From: Omnitrophica WOR_2 bacterium RIFCSPHIGHO2_02_FULL_52_10
Lineage (GTDB): Bacteria; Omnitrophota; Gorgyraeia; Zapsychrales; Zapsychraceae
Assembly: GCA_001805655.1 (NCBI GenBank)
Contig: MHGR01000026.1
Location: 1 to 9,666 of the forward strand
DNA: 9,666 bases
Reading direction: 5' to 3'
Position 1 is the first letter of the stretch; every line of letters begins with the position of its first letter. The translations under genes were made by a program, and so were the position numbers. The notes beneath the pieces are model-generated. The model had not been told where the DNA came from. It made no database searches and saw nothing but the letters and a program-made list of their open reading frames with translations. Positions 1 through 6,711 of this stretch are shown one piece after another.

Positions 1-1
1 C

Positions 2-418
2 TGGGCGCAAAAGGCAAAAGACGAATTGGTCCGGATGAACCCGGAATATGCCGATTGGGCCCGCTCCCTGGAAGCCGAAGCGCTAAACCGGAAACTGGTG
101 GCAAAATCCCGCCAAGAATTTCACGAGCGCATGGTGCGCAGCCAGGAACACCTGGCGAAAGGTGAGCGGCATTTTCATAACAAGGAATATGATGAGGCCA
201 TGACGGAGTACGATTTAGCCCTGCAGCTGACCCCTGATAATCCGAAGGTTCAGGAGGCGCGGGACAGGACCCTGCTGGAGATCGCCAAGGCCAGCGTACG
301 GGAACGCTCCCAGGACGCCCTCAAACGGCTGGAAACAGGCGACACGATTTCTGCGCGCCATGAAATACAAAGGATTCTTACCTCCATCCCAGACAAACCT
401 ATTTTAATATCCCGATAA
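2..418 (+). CDS. TPR-repeat protein, C-terminal part (5' end outside window)
   Basis: The reading frame is open from base 2 with no stop before the TAA at 416-418, so the gene begins upstream of the window. A TTG (26) and an ATG (35) lie in frame but nothing marks either as a real start. About 138 residues are visible. They are helical, charged and rich in Glu, Arg, Lys and Ala. One clear TPR-like unit is present, with the pattern AKGERHFHNKEYDEAMTEY followed by a helix ending in LQLTPDNP. A second, weaker unit begins near ALKRLETGDTISARHEI. No signal peptide or membrane segment is visible in this part. TPR units usually form protein-protein interaction scaffolds; the partner and role cannot be told from this fragment. 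The protein stops abruptly after the second unit (SIPDKPILISR), and the other two frames do not continue the repeat, so a frameshift is not obvious. It may be transcribed separately from polA. Confidence 0.6.
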   Translation, partial: WAQKAKDELVRMNPEYADWARSLEAEALNRKLVAKSRQEFHERMVRSQEHLAKGERHFHNKEYDEAMTEYDLALQLTPDNPKVQEARDRTLLEIAKASVRERSQDALKRLETGDTISARHEIQRILTSIPDKPILISR

Positions 419-425
419 TATATCG

Positions 426-455
426 CTGACATCAGCCTCTCGTCCCGTGTATACA
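426..455 (+). promoter_or_regulatory. Possible sigma70-type promoter upstream of polA
   Basis: CTGACA at 426-431 matches the -35 consensus TTGACA at 5 of 6 positions. TATACA at 450-455 matches the -10 consensus TATAAT at 4 of 6, with an 18-bp spacer. The elements lie in the AT-richer part of the only sizeable gap in the first 3 kb, at a sensible distance from the polA start at 512. A weaker alternative is CAGACA (390-395) with GATAAT (414-419). Such matches arise easily by chance, and the sigma preferences of this organism are unknown. Confidence 0.25.
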
Positions 456-485
456 AAATTTAACCGATCATAGGCACTATCAACA

Positions 486-509
486 GGCGGCCGCCCGCGG
501 CGCCGGCGC
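486..509 (+). other. Uninterrupted 24-base G/C tract in the polA leader
   Basis: All 24 bases from 486 to 509 are G or C. The tract contains two perfect 10-base palindromes, GGCGGCCGCC (486-495) and GCGCCGGCGC (500-509). It ends two bases before the polA ATG and occupies the place where a ribosome binding site would normally sit. No Shine-Dalgarno-like sequence is present at the usual distance; AGGCGG at 485-490 is about 21 bases away. The tract could fold locally or form duplexes, but a single dominant hairpin is not evident by eye. Confidence 0.5.
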
Positions 510-511
510 TC

Positions 512-3082
512 ATGGCACAAGCGAAAATATTTTTGATTGACGGCCACGCGTTATGCTATCGCAGTTTTTACGCGATTAAGGCGCTTGCCACCAGCAAGGG
601 ACAGCCGACGAATGCCGTTTTCGGTTTTGTCCGGTATATCCTGAAAATCTTTGAAGAACACCGGCCGGAATACATGGCGGTCTGCTTTGATTTTCCGGGC
701 AAAACCCGCCGGCAGGAAAAGTTCGCCGCCTACAAAATTCAGCGGCCGCCGATGCCGGAGGAATTAAGGGGCCAGATCCCGGTCATCAAGGACATCATGA
801 GCGCCATGAACGTGGCCGCATTCGAAATGGAGGGTTTTGAGGCGGATGATCTCATCGCGACGATTTCACAGAAGTTTTCCAGAGAAGGGGTCGGCATTGT
901 GATTGTCAGCGATGACAAGGACCTGTACCAGCTGGCCGGAACGCAGGTGCGGTTTTTGGGCAGCAAGAACGGCACGGTGCTGGACGATAAGGAGCTGCAG
1001 GAAAAATTGGGATTTAAGCCCGAACACATTGTCGATTATATCGGCCTGGCCGGCGATTCGTCCGACAATATCCCGGGGGTCACGGGGATCGGGAAAGTCA
1101 ACGCCCAGCAATTGATCAAGGAATTCGGCACTTTAGAGGGAATCATCGAGCATCTGGAAAAGGCGGAGAGCCTCAAAGCCAAAGAGAAACTCATCATGGA
1201 GCAGAGGCAGACGGCGTTATTGAGTAAAGAGCTCGCGGTGCTGGACAAGAACGTCCCCATCCAGTGTCCCCTGGAGAAGCTGAAAGTGCGCGGGCCGGAC
1301 AAGGAGCGGCTGTTCACCATCTTTAAAGATCTGGAATTCCGCGCGCTCTCCGATGAATTTAAGCCCGGGAAGGGGGCGGCAAGTCCCGACTTGGCTGAAA
1401 TAAAGGAGCCAGCCGAGGTCAAAGACCTCGTGAAGAGAATTGAGAAGAATAAACAATTTACGTTTAGCATCGCGCTCGGTGGCGACGGCGGGATCTTTTT
1501 GAGCCGTGCGGTTTATGCCACGCTGAAGGATGACCACGGCTTTGTCCTGGATGTCCAGCATATCGCGCTGTTGAAACCGGTCTTTGAAGACAGTGGAATA
1601 TTGAAGGTTACGTACAACATCAAGGAGCAGTACAAGGCCCTGTCGGCGTATAAAATAGATGTGCACGGCGATGTGTTTGATGTGATGCTGGCAGGGTATC
1701 TCCTGGGGGCTTATGCGGCGGCAGGCAGCATAAGCAATCTTGTCTGGCACTATTTGAAACGCTCTATTGATGAAGAGGCGCCGGAAGCGGCCCAGGTGCA
1801 GTCCGTCCGTCAGTTGTATCCCGTTCTGTTGAAAGAATTAGAATCGAAGTCAATGCTCTCATTATACAGGGACATTGAGCTGCCGTTGGCGCGCGTTTTG
1901 GCGGTCATTGAGCAAAACGGCATAAAACTGGATTTGCCGCTGTTAAAGAAACTGTCCGCGGAATGCGCCGGAAAAATCGATGAGTTGACCGCCGCTCTGT
2001 ATGAAATGGCCGGGGAGGAATTCAATCTGAATTCCCCGAAACAGTTGAGCCATATCCTCTTTGACAAGCTCCAGCTCCCCGTGATGAAAAGAACAAAGAC
2101 GGGGAACTCTACCGATGAATCGGTATTGATTGCGTTGGCGGAATTGCACGTTTTCCCCTCATTGATTTTGCAATACCGCCAGTTGGCCAAATTAAAATCG
2201 ACCTATATCGATGCGCTGCCGAAAATGGCCGATCCCAAGACCCACCGCATTCACGCGCAGTTCAACCAAACCGGGACGGAGACCGGCAGGCTGAGCTCCA
2301 GCCAGCCCAACCTGCAAAACATCCCCATCCGCACGGAACTCGGCCGGCAGATCAGAAAGGCTTTTATTCCGGCCGACAAGCATTCGGTGATCCTGGCGGC
2401 GGATTATTCCCAGATTGAGTTGAGGGTGCTGGCGCACCTCTCCGGAGATGAGAATTTGATTAAGGCCTTTCAAAGAGGCGAGGACATTCACACTTATACC
2501 GCATCGTTGATCTTTGAAGTCGATGAGCGGGAGGTGACGCCGGAAATGCGCAATTCGGCCAAGCGCGTGAATTTCGGCATCATTTACGGGATCAGCGCCT
2601 TTGGCCTGGCGAATGACCTGAAGGTTTCCCAGGCCGAGGCCCAGGAATTCATTGACCGCTATTTTTCGCGCTACCCGGCCGTCAAGGCGTTTATGGACCG
2701 GGAAATCAAGGAATGTGAAAAAAATGGCTACATTGTCACGCTGTTCAACCGCCGGCGATATTTGCCGGAAATCCACAGCAAAAACGGCGCGATGAAGCAA
2801 TTCGCCCAGCGCCAGGCGATCAACACGCCCGTGCAGGGCTCGGCCGCCGATATGCTGAAGATTGCCATGGTCAGGATTCAGTCGGACATCGAGCGGCGCG
2901 GGCTTAAGACAAAAATGATCAGTACGGTGCACGATGAGCTGGTCTTTGAAATGCCGCCGGCGGAAAAGCAGGAAATGGTCGGCCTGATCCGCCGGCACAT
3001 GGAGCACGCCGTTGAGCTGAAAGTTCCGGTAAAGGTCAGCGTGAAAGTGGGACAAAACTGGCTGGACATGGAGGAGGTTTAA
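512..3082 (+). CDS. polA: DNA polymerase I (5' nuclease plus polymerase; 3'-5' exonuclease domain degenerate)
   Basis: This 856-residue Pol I fills gaps and removes RNA primers in replication and repair. Residues 1 to about 290 are the 5' nuclease: acidic cluster EADD at 110-113, DDKD at 134-137, and helix-hairpin-helix GDSSDNIPG from 181. Residues of about 300-450 occupy the exonuclease position but lack its metal ligands: E. coli Asp355/Glu357 align with Ser319/Ala321, and Asp424 with Gln373. The polymerase domain is intact: motif A DYSQIELR from Asp631; motif B with Arg680, Lys684, Phe688, Tyr692; motif C VHDE at 806-809. Against E. coli numbering all these polymerase residues are offset by a constant 74. 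Phe688 corresponds to E. coli Phe762, the residue linked to discrimination against dideoxynucleotides. ATG 512 is the only usable start: an in-frame stop lies at 461 and no other start codon lies between. There is no recognisable ribosome binding site. Confidence 0.97.
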   Translation: MAQAKIFLIDGHALCYRSFYAIKALATSKGQPTNAVFGFVRYILKIFEEHRPEYMAVCFDFPGKTRRQEKFAAYKIQRPPMPEELRGQIPVIKDIMSAMNVAAFEMEGFEADDLIATISQKFSREGVGIVIVSDDKDLYQLAGTQVRFLGSKNGTVLDDKELQEKLGFKPEHIVDYIGLAGDSSDNIPGVTGIGKVNAQQLIKEFGTLEGIIEHLEKAESLKAKEKLIMEQRQTALLSKELAVLDKNVPIQCPLEKLKVRGPDKERLFTIFKDLEFRALSDEFKPGKGAASPDLAEIKEPAEVKDLVKRIEKNKQFTFSIALGGDGGIFLSRAVYATLKDDHGFVLDVQHIALLKPVFEDSGILKVTYNIKEQYKALSAYKIDVHGDVFDVMLAGYLLGAYAAAGSISNLVWHYLKRSIDEEAPEAAQVQSVRQLYPVLLKELESKSMLSLYRDIELPLARVLAVIEQNGIKLDLPLLKKLSAECAGKIDELTAALYEMAGEEFNLNSPKQLSHILFDKLQLPVMKRTKTGNSTDESVLIALAELHVFPSLILQYRQLAKLKSTYIDALPKMADPKTHRIHAQFNQTGTETGRLSSSQPNLQNIPIRTELGRQIRKAFIPADKHSVILAADYSQIELRVLAHLSGDENLIKAFQRGEDIHTYTASLIFEVDEREVTPEMRNSAKRVNFGIIYGISAFGLANDLKVSQAEAQEFIDRYFSRYPAVKAFMDREIKECEKNGYIVTLFNRRRYLPEIHSKNGAMKQFAQRQAINTPVQGSAADMLKIAMVRIQSDIERRGLKTKMISTVHDELVFEMPPAEKQEMVGLIRRHMEHAVELKVPVKVSVKVGQNWLDMEEV

Positions 3083-3094
3083 AGGCCCGGGTTC

Positions 3095-3121
3095 GTCAGC
3101 GGAAAGATTGCTTTCGCTGAC
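3095..3121 (+). promoter_or_regulatory. Imperfect hairpin in the polA-glgA gap, abutting the glgA ribosome binding site
   Basis: GTCAGCG (3095-3101) pairs with CGCTGAC (3115-3121), and AAAG (3103-3106) pairs with CTTT (3111-3114). This gives 11 base pairs with one bulged G (3102) and a four-base loop ATTG. No run of T follows on either strand, so it is not a standard intrinsic terminator. The AGGTGA likely to serve as the glgA ribosome binding site starts at 3122, the base right after the stem. It may stabilise the polA 3' end, modulate glgA translation, or weaken read-through; the sequence does not decide. Confidence 0.5.
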
Positions 3122-3133
3122 AGGTGAAGACCG

Positions 3134-4549
3134 GTGGCTGATGCTAATATGAACGTCGCGTTTTGCTCATCAGAAGTTTACCCGTTCGCCAAGACAGGCG
3201 GGTTGGGGGATGTGTGCGGCTCCCTGCCGCTGGCCCTTGAGAAGATCGGAGTTAACGTCGCGGTTGTCCTTCCCGGGTACCGCTGTGTCGGTCGGGCAGG
3301 GTATCCGATCGCGCAGCTGGAGGACGGGGTGACCCGGGCGATCCTCGGGGACAACATCCATGTTTATTTCATTGACCGGCAGGAGTACTTTGACCGGGAA
3401 GGATTGTATGGGGACCCGTCAGGGGATTACAAGGATAATCTCGAGCGGTTCGGATATTTTTGCGCGCAAACCCTAACGCTTTTAAAACAGGCGGCGTTTC
3501 GGCCGGATATCATCCATTGCCATGATTGGCAGACCGCCTTGGTCCCGGTGTATCTCGAGGAAACGCGCACAGCAGACCCGTTTTTTGAGCGGACCAAAAG
3601 CGTTCTGACGATCCATAACCTGGCGTTCCAGGGAATATTCCCCCGCGAGGAGTACGCCAAGCTTAAGCTCGATGAGCAGCTGATCAGCACCCGTGGGTTT
3701 GAATTTCACGGCCGTATCAATTTGCTCAAAGCCGGCATCCAATGCAGTGACCGCTTGACGACGGTCAGTCCCACGTACGCGCGGGAGATACAAACAAAGC
3801 AATACGGATGCGGGCTGGAAGAGGTGTTGAGAAAGCGGCACGATGTCACCGGCATTTTGAACGGGATTGACCGCGCCCAGTGGGACCCGGACAACGACGG
3901 ACATATCGCCCGGAAATACAACCGGCATGATTACATCGCCGCCAAAGCCAGGAATAAAGTCCAACTGCAGAAATTGCTCTCTCTTGAAGCGCGGGAGGAT
4001 GTCACGCTGTTCGGTTTTGTGGGGCGGCTAACGCAGCAAAAAGGCATGGCTTTGATTTTAGAATCGGTCCATGAGTTGCTCAAAATGCCGGCCCAATTTG
4101 TGTTTCTGGGAATCGGCGAGGAAAGGTTCACCAAGGAGCTGGAAGAGGTTACGCGGCGCTACCCGGAAAAATTCGCCGCGCGCCTGGAGTTCAATGAGCC
4201 GCTGAGCCGCGAGATCTACGCCGGCAGCGATTGTTTTCTGATGCCGTCGGAATTTGAGCCGTGTGGGTTGAGCCAGATGATCAGCCTCCGCTACGGAACG
4301 GTTCCCCTAGTCTACAAGACCGGAGGCTTGGCGGACTCGGTCAAGCACTACGGCGCGCTGCATCATGACGGGAACGGTTTTGTCTTTACGCATTATGACA
4401 AAAAGTCATTTTTAGACGCGGTAAAAAAGGCCCTGGCCGCTTATGCCCACCGTGAAACTTGGCGGCGGTTGTGCCAAAACGCGTTTGCGTCGGATTTTTC
4501 CTGGGAACGCTCGGCGCGCAAATACCTGGAGCTCTACCAATGCGCGTGA
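3134..4549 (+). CDS. glgA: Glycogen (starch) synthase, GT5 family
   Basis: GlgA adds glucose from a nucleotide sugar, normally ADP-glucose in bacteria, to the growing alpha-1,4-glucan chain in the cytoplasm. The N-terminal half carries SSEVYPFAKTGGLGDV, the substrate-binding K-x-G-G-L loop, with Lys20. HCHDWQTALVP and ILNGID are further GT5 signatures. The C-terminal half has MPSEFEPCGLSQ (370-381), containing the family's conserved glutamates, and a second KTGGL at 395-399. The length of 471 residues is usual. The start is ambiguous. GTG at 3134 has AGGTGA (3122-3127) at good spacing. ATG at 3149 gives MNVAFCSSEVYP and places the first lysine at residue 15, exactly as in E. coli GlgA. No other glycogen gene (glgC, glgB, glgP) is visible here. 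The last 10 bases overlap coaE. The donor nucleotide cannot be proved from sequence alone. Confidence 0.95.
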   Translation: MADANMNVAFCSSEVYPFAKTGGLGDVCGSLPLALEKIGVNVAVVLPGYRCVGRAGYPIAQLEDGVTRAILGDNIHVYFIDRQEYFDREGLYGDPSGDYKDNLERFGYFCAQTLTLLKQAAFRPDIIHCHDWQTALVPVYLEETRTADPFFERTKSVLTIHNLAFQGIFPREEYAKLKLDEQLISTRGFEFHGRINLLKAGIQCSDRLTTVSPTYAREIQTKQYGCGLEEVLRKRHDVTGILNGIDRAQWDPDNDGHIARKYNRHDYIAAKARNKVQLQKLLSLEAREDVTLFGFVGRLTQQKGMALILESVHELLKMPAQFVFLGIGEERFTKELEEVTRRYPEKFAARLEFNEPLSREIYAGSDCFLMPSEFEPCGLSQMISLRYGTVPLVYKTGGLADSVKHYGALHHDGNGFVFTHYDKKSFLDAVKKALAAYAHRETWRRLCQNAFASDFSWERSARKYLELYQCA

Positions 4550-5130
4550 TCGGCCTGACGGGCGGATTGGCAACGGGAAAGTCCACGGTGGCCGCGATGC
4601 TCGCCAAACTCGGCGCGAAGGTAATCAATGCCGATAAGATCGCGCATCAACAGATGCGGCCCGGCACGCCCGGCTGGCGTGCGGTCGTAAAATTGTTCGG
4701 CAAGGAAGTGCTGAACGGGGGAAGGGTCAACCGCAGGGCCATAGCCGGCCGCGTGTTCAAAGACCGGACGTTATTAAGCGCTTTGAACCGCATCGTGCAT
4801 CCCGCGGTACGGGCGGCCATCATCAGGGAAATCGCGCGGCTGAAGCGCAAAAATCCAAAGGCAAAAGTGGTGCTCGATGTCCCGCTCCTGTTCGAGTCAG
4901 GGATGGGCAAATTAACCGACGTGACGGTGGTCGTTCGCTCGTCACGGGAAAAGCAAATCGCGAGGGCAAAACGGAATTTGGGCATCACGGCCGAAGAGGC
5001 CAGAAGGCGCATTATGGCGCAAATGCCCTTACGAGAAAAAATCCGCCAAGCGGATATAATCATAGATAATAACGGAACACTCAACCAAACACAAAAACAG
5101 GTCAAACGATTATGGCAAAAACTACAGTAA
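4540..5130 (+). CDS. coaE: Dephospho-CoA kinase
   Basis: CoaE phosphorylates the 3'-hydroxyl of dephospho-CoA with ATP, the final step of coenzyme A synthesis. The product is 196 residues, close to the family norm (E. coli 206). It opens with the P-loop GGLATGKS at 8-15. NADKIAHQQ at 30-38 matches the family's DAD motif; the second Asp (32), equivalent to E. coli Asp33, is kept and the first is Asn. HPAVR, DVPLLFE (113-119) and the C-terminal ADIIIDNNG are also family signatures. The frame is open further upstream, with an ATG at 4459, but those residues read across glgA and lack CoaE character. ATG 4540 starts directly at the conserved strand and has GGAG at 4528-4531, eight bases upstream. 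The gene overlaps glgA by 10 bases. Its 3' end turns A-rich and G-poor compared with the rest of the gene. Confidence 0.95.
   Translation: MRVIGLTGGLATGKSTVAAMLAKLGAKVINADKIAHQQMRPGTPGWRAVVKLFGKEVLNGGRVNRRAIAGRVFKDRTLLSALNRIVHPAVRAAIIREIARLKRKNPKAKVVLDVPLLFESGMGKLTDVTVVVRSSREKQIARAKRNLGITAEEARRRIMAQMPLREKIRQADIIIDNNGTLNQTQKQVKRLWQKLQ
5076..5099 (+). promoter_or_regulatory. G-free, C-containing A-rich tract before rho; candidate Rho loading site
   Basis: These 24 bases inside the end of coaE contain no G, one T, eight C and fifteen A. RNA that is rich in C, poor in G and unstructured is what the Rho primary site prefers. The tract ends 12 bases before the first possible rho start. In E. coli the rho gene is known to be controlled by Rho-dependent termination in its own leader. 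Applying that here is inference. The tract could equally reflect selection for an open ribosome entry region. Confidence 0.25.
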
Positions 5131-6497
5131 AAGAGAAAAAAGCAAGTGAGGGAGAAAAAAACATGGAAAAGGCGGCGTCCATCAAGGAGAAGGATCTTCC
5201 CGGTGATATGCCCAAAAAGGAGACGAAGATCAAAGACGAAGATTACATGGACATCACGAAACTGAAAGACATGAAAATGTCCGAATTGTCCAAATTCGCC
5301 AAGGGCATGACGATCAACGGCATCAGCGGCATCCGCAAGCAGGACCTGATCTTTAAGATCCTCCAGGCCCAGGCCGAAAAGCAGGGGCTCATGTTCGGCG
5401 AGGGAACCCTGGAGATCCTTTCCGAGGGGTTCGGTTTCTTGCGCAGCGTGAATTATAATTACCTGCCCTGCCCGGATGACATTTACGTGTCGCCGTCGCA
5501 GATACGGCGGTTTGACCTCAAGACCGGCGACAGCGTGGGCGGGCATATCCGCCCCCCGAAAGAAGGGGAAAAATACTTTGCGCTGCTGAAGGTGGAGGCG
5601 GTCAATTTTGAGGATCCCGAGGACTGCAAGGAAAAAATCTTCTTTGATAACTTAACCCCGCTGTATCCGAAAGACCGCATTATCCTGGAAACGGAGCCCA
5701 AGGAGGTTTCGACGCGGATCATGGACCTGCTCACGCCGCTCGGCAAAGGGCAGCGGGCCCTGATTGTCGCCCCGCCGTACAGCGGGAAGACGGTCCTGAT
5801 GCAGAAGGTCGCGAATTCCATCATGCAGAACCAGCCGGACATCATCCTGATGGTCCTGCTGATTGATGAGCGGCCCGAGGAGGTCACGGACATGCAGCGC
5901 AGCGTCAAGGGCGAAGTGGTCGCCTCGACCTTTGATGAGCCGGCGGAGCGGCATGTCCAGATTGCCGAAATGGTGCTGGAAAAGGCCAAGCGGCTGGTCG
6001 AACACAAACGCGACGTGGTGATCCTGCTGGACAGCATTACCCGCCTGGCGCGCGCGTACAACACGGTCGTCCCGCACAGCGGAAAAATCCTTTCCGGCGG
6101 CGTGGACTCCAACGCCCTGCATAAGCCGAAGCGGTTTTTCGGGGCGGCCCGCGCCGTGGAGGAGGGGGGCAGTCTGACGGTCATCGCCACTTCCCTGATT
6201 GATACGGGTAGCCGCATGGACGAGGTTATTTTCGAGGAGTTCAAGGGGACGGGCAACATGGAGCTGCAACTGGACCGGAATTTATTTCAGCGCAGGATCT
6301 ATCCGGCGATTGACATCAAGCGCTCCAACACGCGCCATGAGGAAAAACTGATTCCGGAAAAAGATCTGCAGAGGATATGGCTTTTGCGCAAGGCCATGCA
6401 TGACCTCAATTCCGCGGAGGCGATGGAGCTGTTGATCGACAAGATCGGGAAATATAAAACCAACAAGGAGTTTTTAGAAAACTTAAACCAAATGTAA
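5112..6497 (+). CDS. rho: Transcription termination factor Rho
   Basis: Rho is a hexameric RNA-dependent ATPase that loads on C-rich RNA and stops transcription. From ATG 5112 the product is 461 residues. Residues 1-45 form a lysine/glutamate-rich extension without clear fold; the Rho N-terminal domain starts near [11 protein letters not shown]. The RNA-binding cold-shock-like domain carries GFGFLR and [13 protein letters not shown]. The ATPase core has a Walker A APPYSGKT (220-227, catalytic-loop Lys226), [13 protein letters not shown], Walker [11 protein letters not shown], the Q-loop region around [10 protein letters not shown] and the R-loop KGTGNMEL. Tyr223 stands where E. coli has Lys181. 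The start is uncertain: ATG 5163 (residue 18, giving 444 residues) has a much better ribosome binding site, GAGGGAG at 5148-5154. ATG 5112 overlaps coaE by 19 bases and has AGGT nine bases upstream. The codons between the two starts are A-rich, unlike the rest of the gene. Confidence 0.97.
   Translation: MAKTTVKEKKASEGEKNMEKAASIKEKDLPGDMPKKETKIKDEDYMDITKLKDMKMSELSKFAKGMTINGISGIRKQDLIFKILQAQAEKQGLMFGEGTLEILSEGFGFLRSVNYNYLPCPDDIYVSPSQIRRFDLKTGDSVGGHIRPPKEGEKYFALLKVEAVNFEDPEDCKEKIFFDNLTPLYPKDRIILETEPKEVSTRIMDLLTPLGKGQRALIVAPPYSGKTVLMQKVANSIMQNQPDIILMVLLIDERPEEVTDMQRSVKGEVVASTFDEPAERHVQIAEMVLEKAKRLVEHKRDVVILLDSITRLARAYNTVVPHSGKILSGGVDSNALHKPKRFFGAARAVEEGGSLTVIATSLIDTGSRMDEVIFEEFKGTGNMELQLDRNLFQRRIYPAIDIKRSNTRHEEKLIPEKDLQRIWLLRKAMHDLNSAEAMELLIDKIGKYKTNKEFLENLNQM
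5148..5154 (+). promoter_or_regulatory. Strong ribosome binding site for an internal rho start (ATG 5163)
   Basis: GAGGGAG lies eight bases upstream of the in-frame ATG at 5163. It is among the clearest Shine-Dalgarno matches in the window and lies in an A-rich, probably unstructured stretch. It argues that translation may begin at 5163, either instead of or in addition to ATG 5112. Confidence 0.5.
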
Positions 6498-6507
6498 AGG
6501 GAAGACC

Positions 6508-6711
6508 ATGAAACCGAATATTCATCCCGAATACGGGGAAACCACCATCACCTGCGCCTGCGGCTCGGTGATCCACACGCGCTCAACCCAGAAGAACATC
6601 CGCGTGGAAATCTGTTCCAAATGCCATCCCTTTTTCACGGGCGACAAGAAGTTCGTCGATACGGCCGGGCGCATCGAACGCTTCAAGAAGCGCTATAAAA
6701 AAGATAAATGA
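6508..6711 (+). CDS. rpmE: 50S ribosomal protein L31, zinc-binding (C+) form
   Basis: L31 sits at the central protuberance of the large ribosomal subunit and helps bridge to the small subunit. The 67-residue product has the usual length and keeps the family pattern IHPEY near the N-terminus and [10 protein letters not shown] in the middle. Four cysteines at 16, 18, 36 and 39 form the CxC...CxxC zinc site, so this is the zinc-containing type rather than the zinc-free paralogue made by some bacteria under zinc limitation. The basic tail ([10 protein letters not shown]) fits rRNA binding. AGGGA at 6499-6503, just after the rho stop, is the likely ribosome binding site, and the ten-base gap from rho makes co-transcription very likely. 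The stop codon overlaps the prfA start (ATGA, 6708-6711). Confidence 0.97.
   Translation: MKPNIHPEYGETTITCACGSVIHTRSTQKNIRVEICSKCHPFFTGDKKFVDTAGRIERFKKRYKKDK

Noticed and set aside
2192..3055. Long open frame (287 codons) on the minus strand
   Set aside because: It lies entirely inside polA, whose protein is unmistakable. The minus-strand product is rich in His, Arg and Leu with no recognisable domain, as expected from codon bias on the other strand.
3095..3121. Intrinsic terminator after polA
   Set aside because: The stem is present, but no T-run follows on either strand, so I list it only as a hairpin of unknown role.
4459..4539. Upstream extension of coaE with 27 extra residues
   Set aside because: The residues lie over the glgA coding end, have no CoaE similarity, and ATG 4540 has a GGAG at eight bases and begins at the conserved first strand.
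4647..5546. 299-codon open frame on the minus strand across coaE and rho
   Set aside because: It spans two well-supported + strand genes and shows no domain character; a compositional shadow.
5483..6269. Two overlapping minus-strand open frames (258 and 205 codons) opposite rho
   Set aside because: Two different minus-strand frames open over the same strongly conserved gene is typical of codon bias, not of genes.
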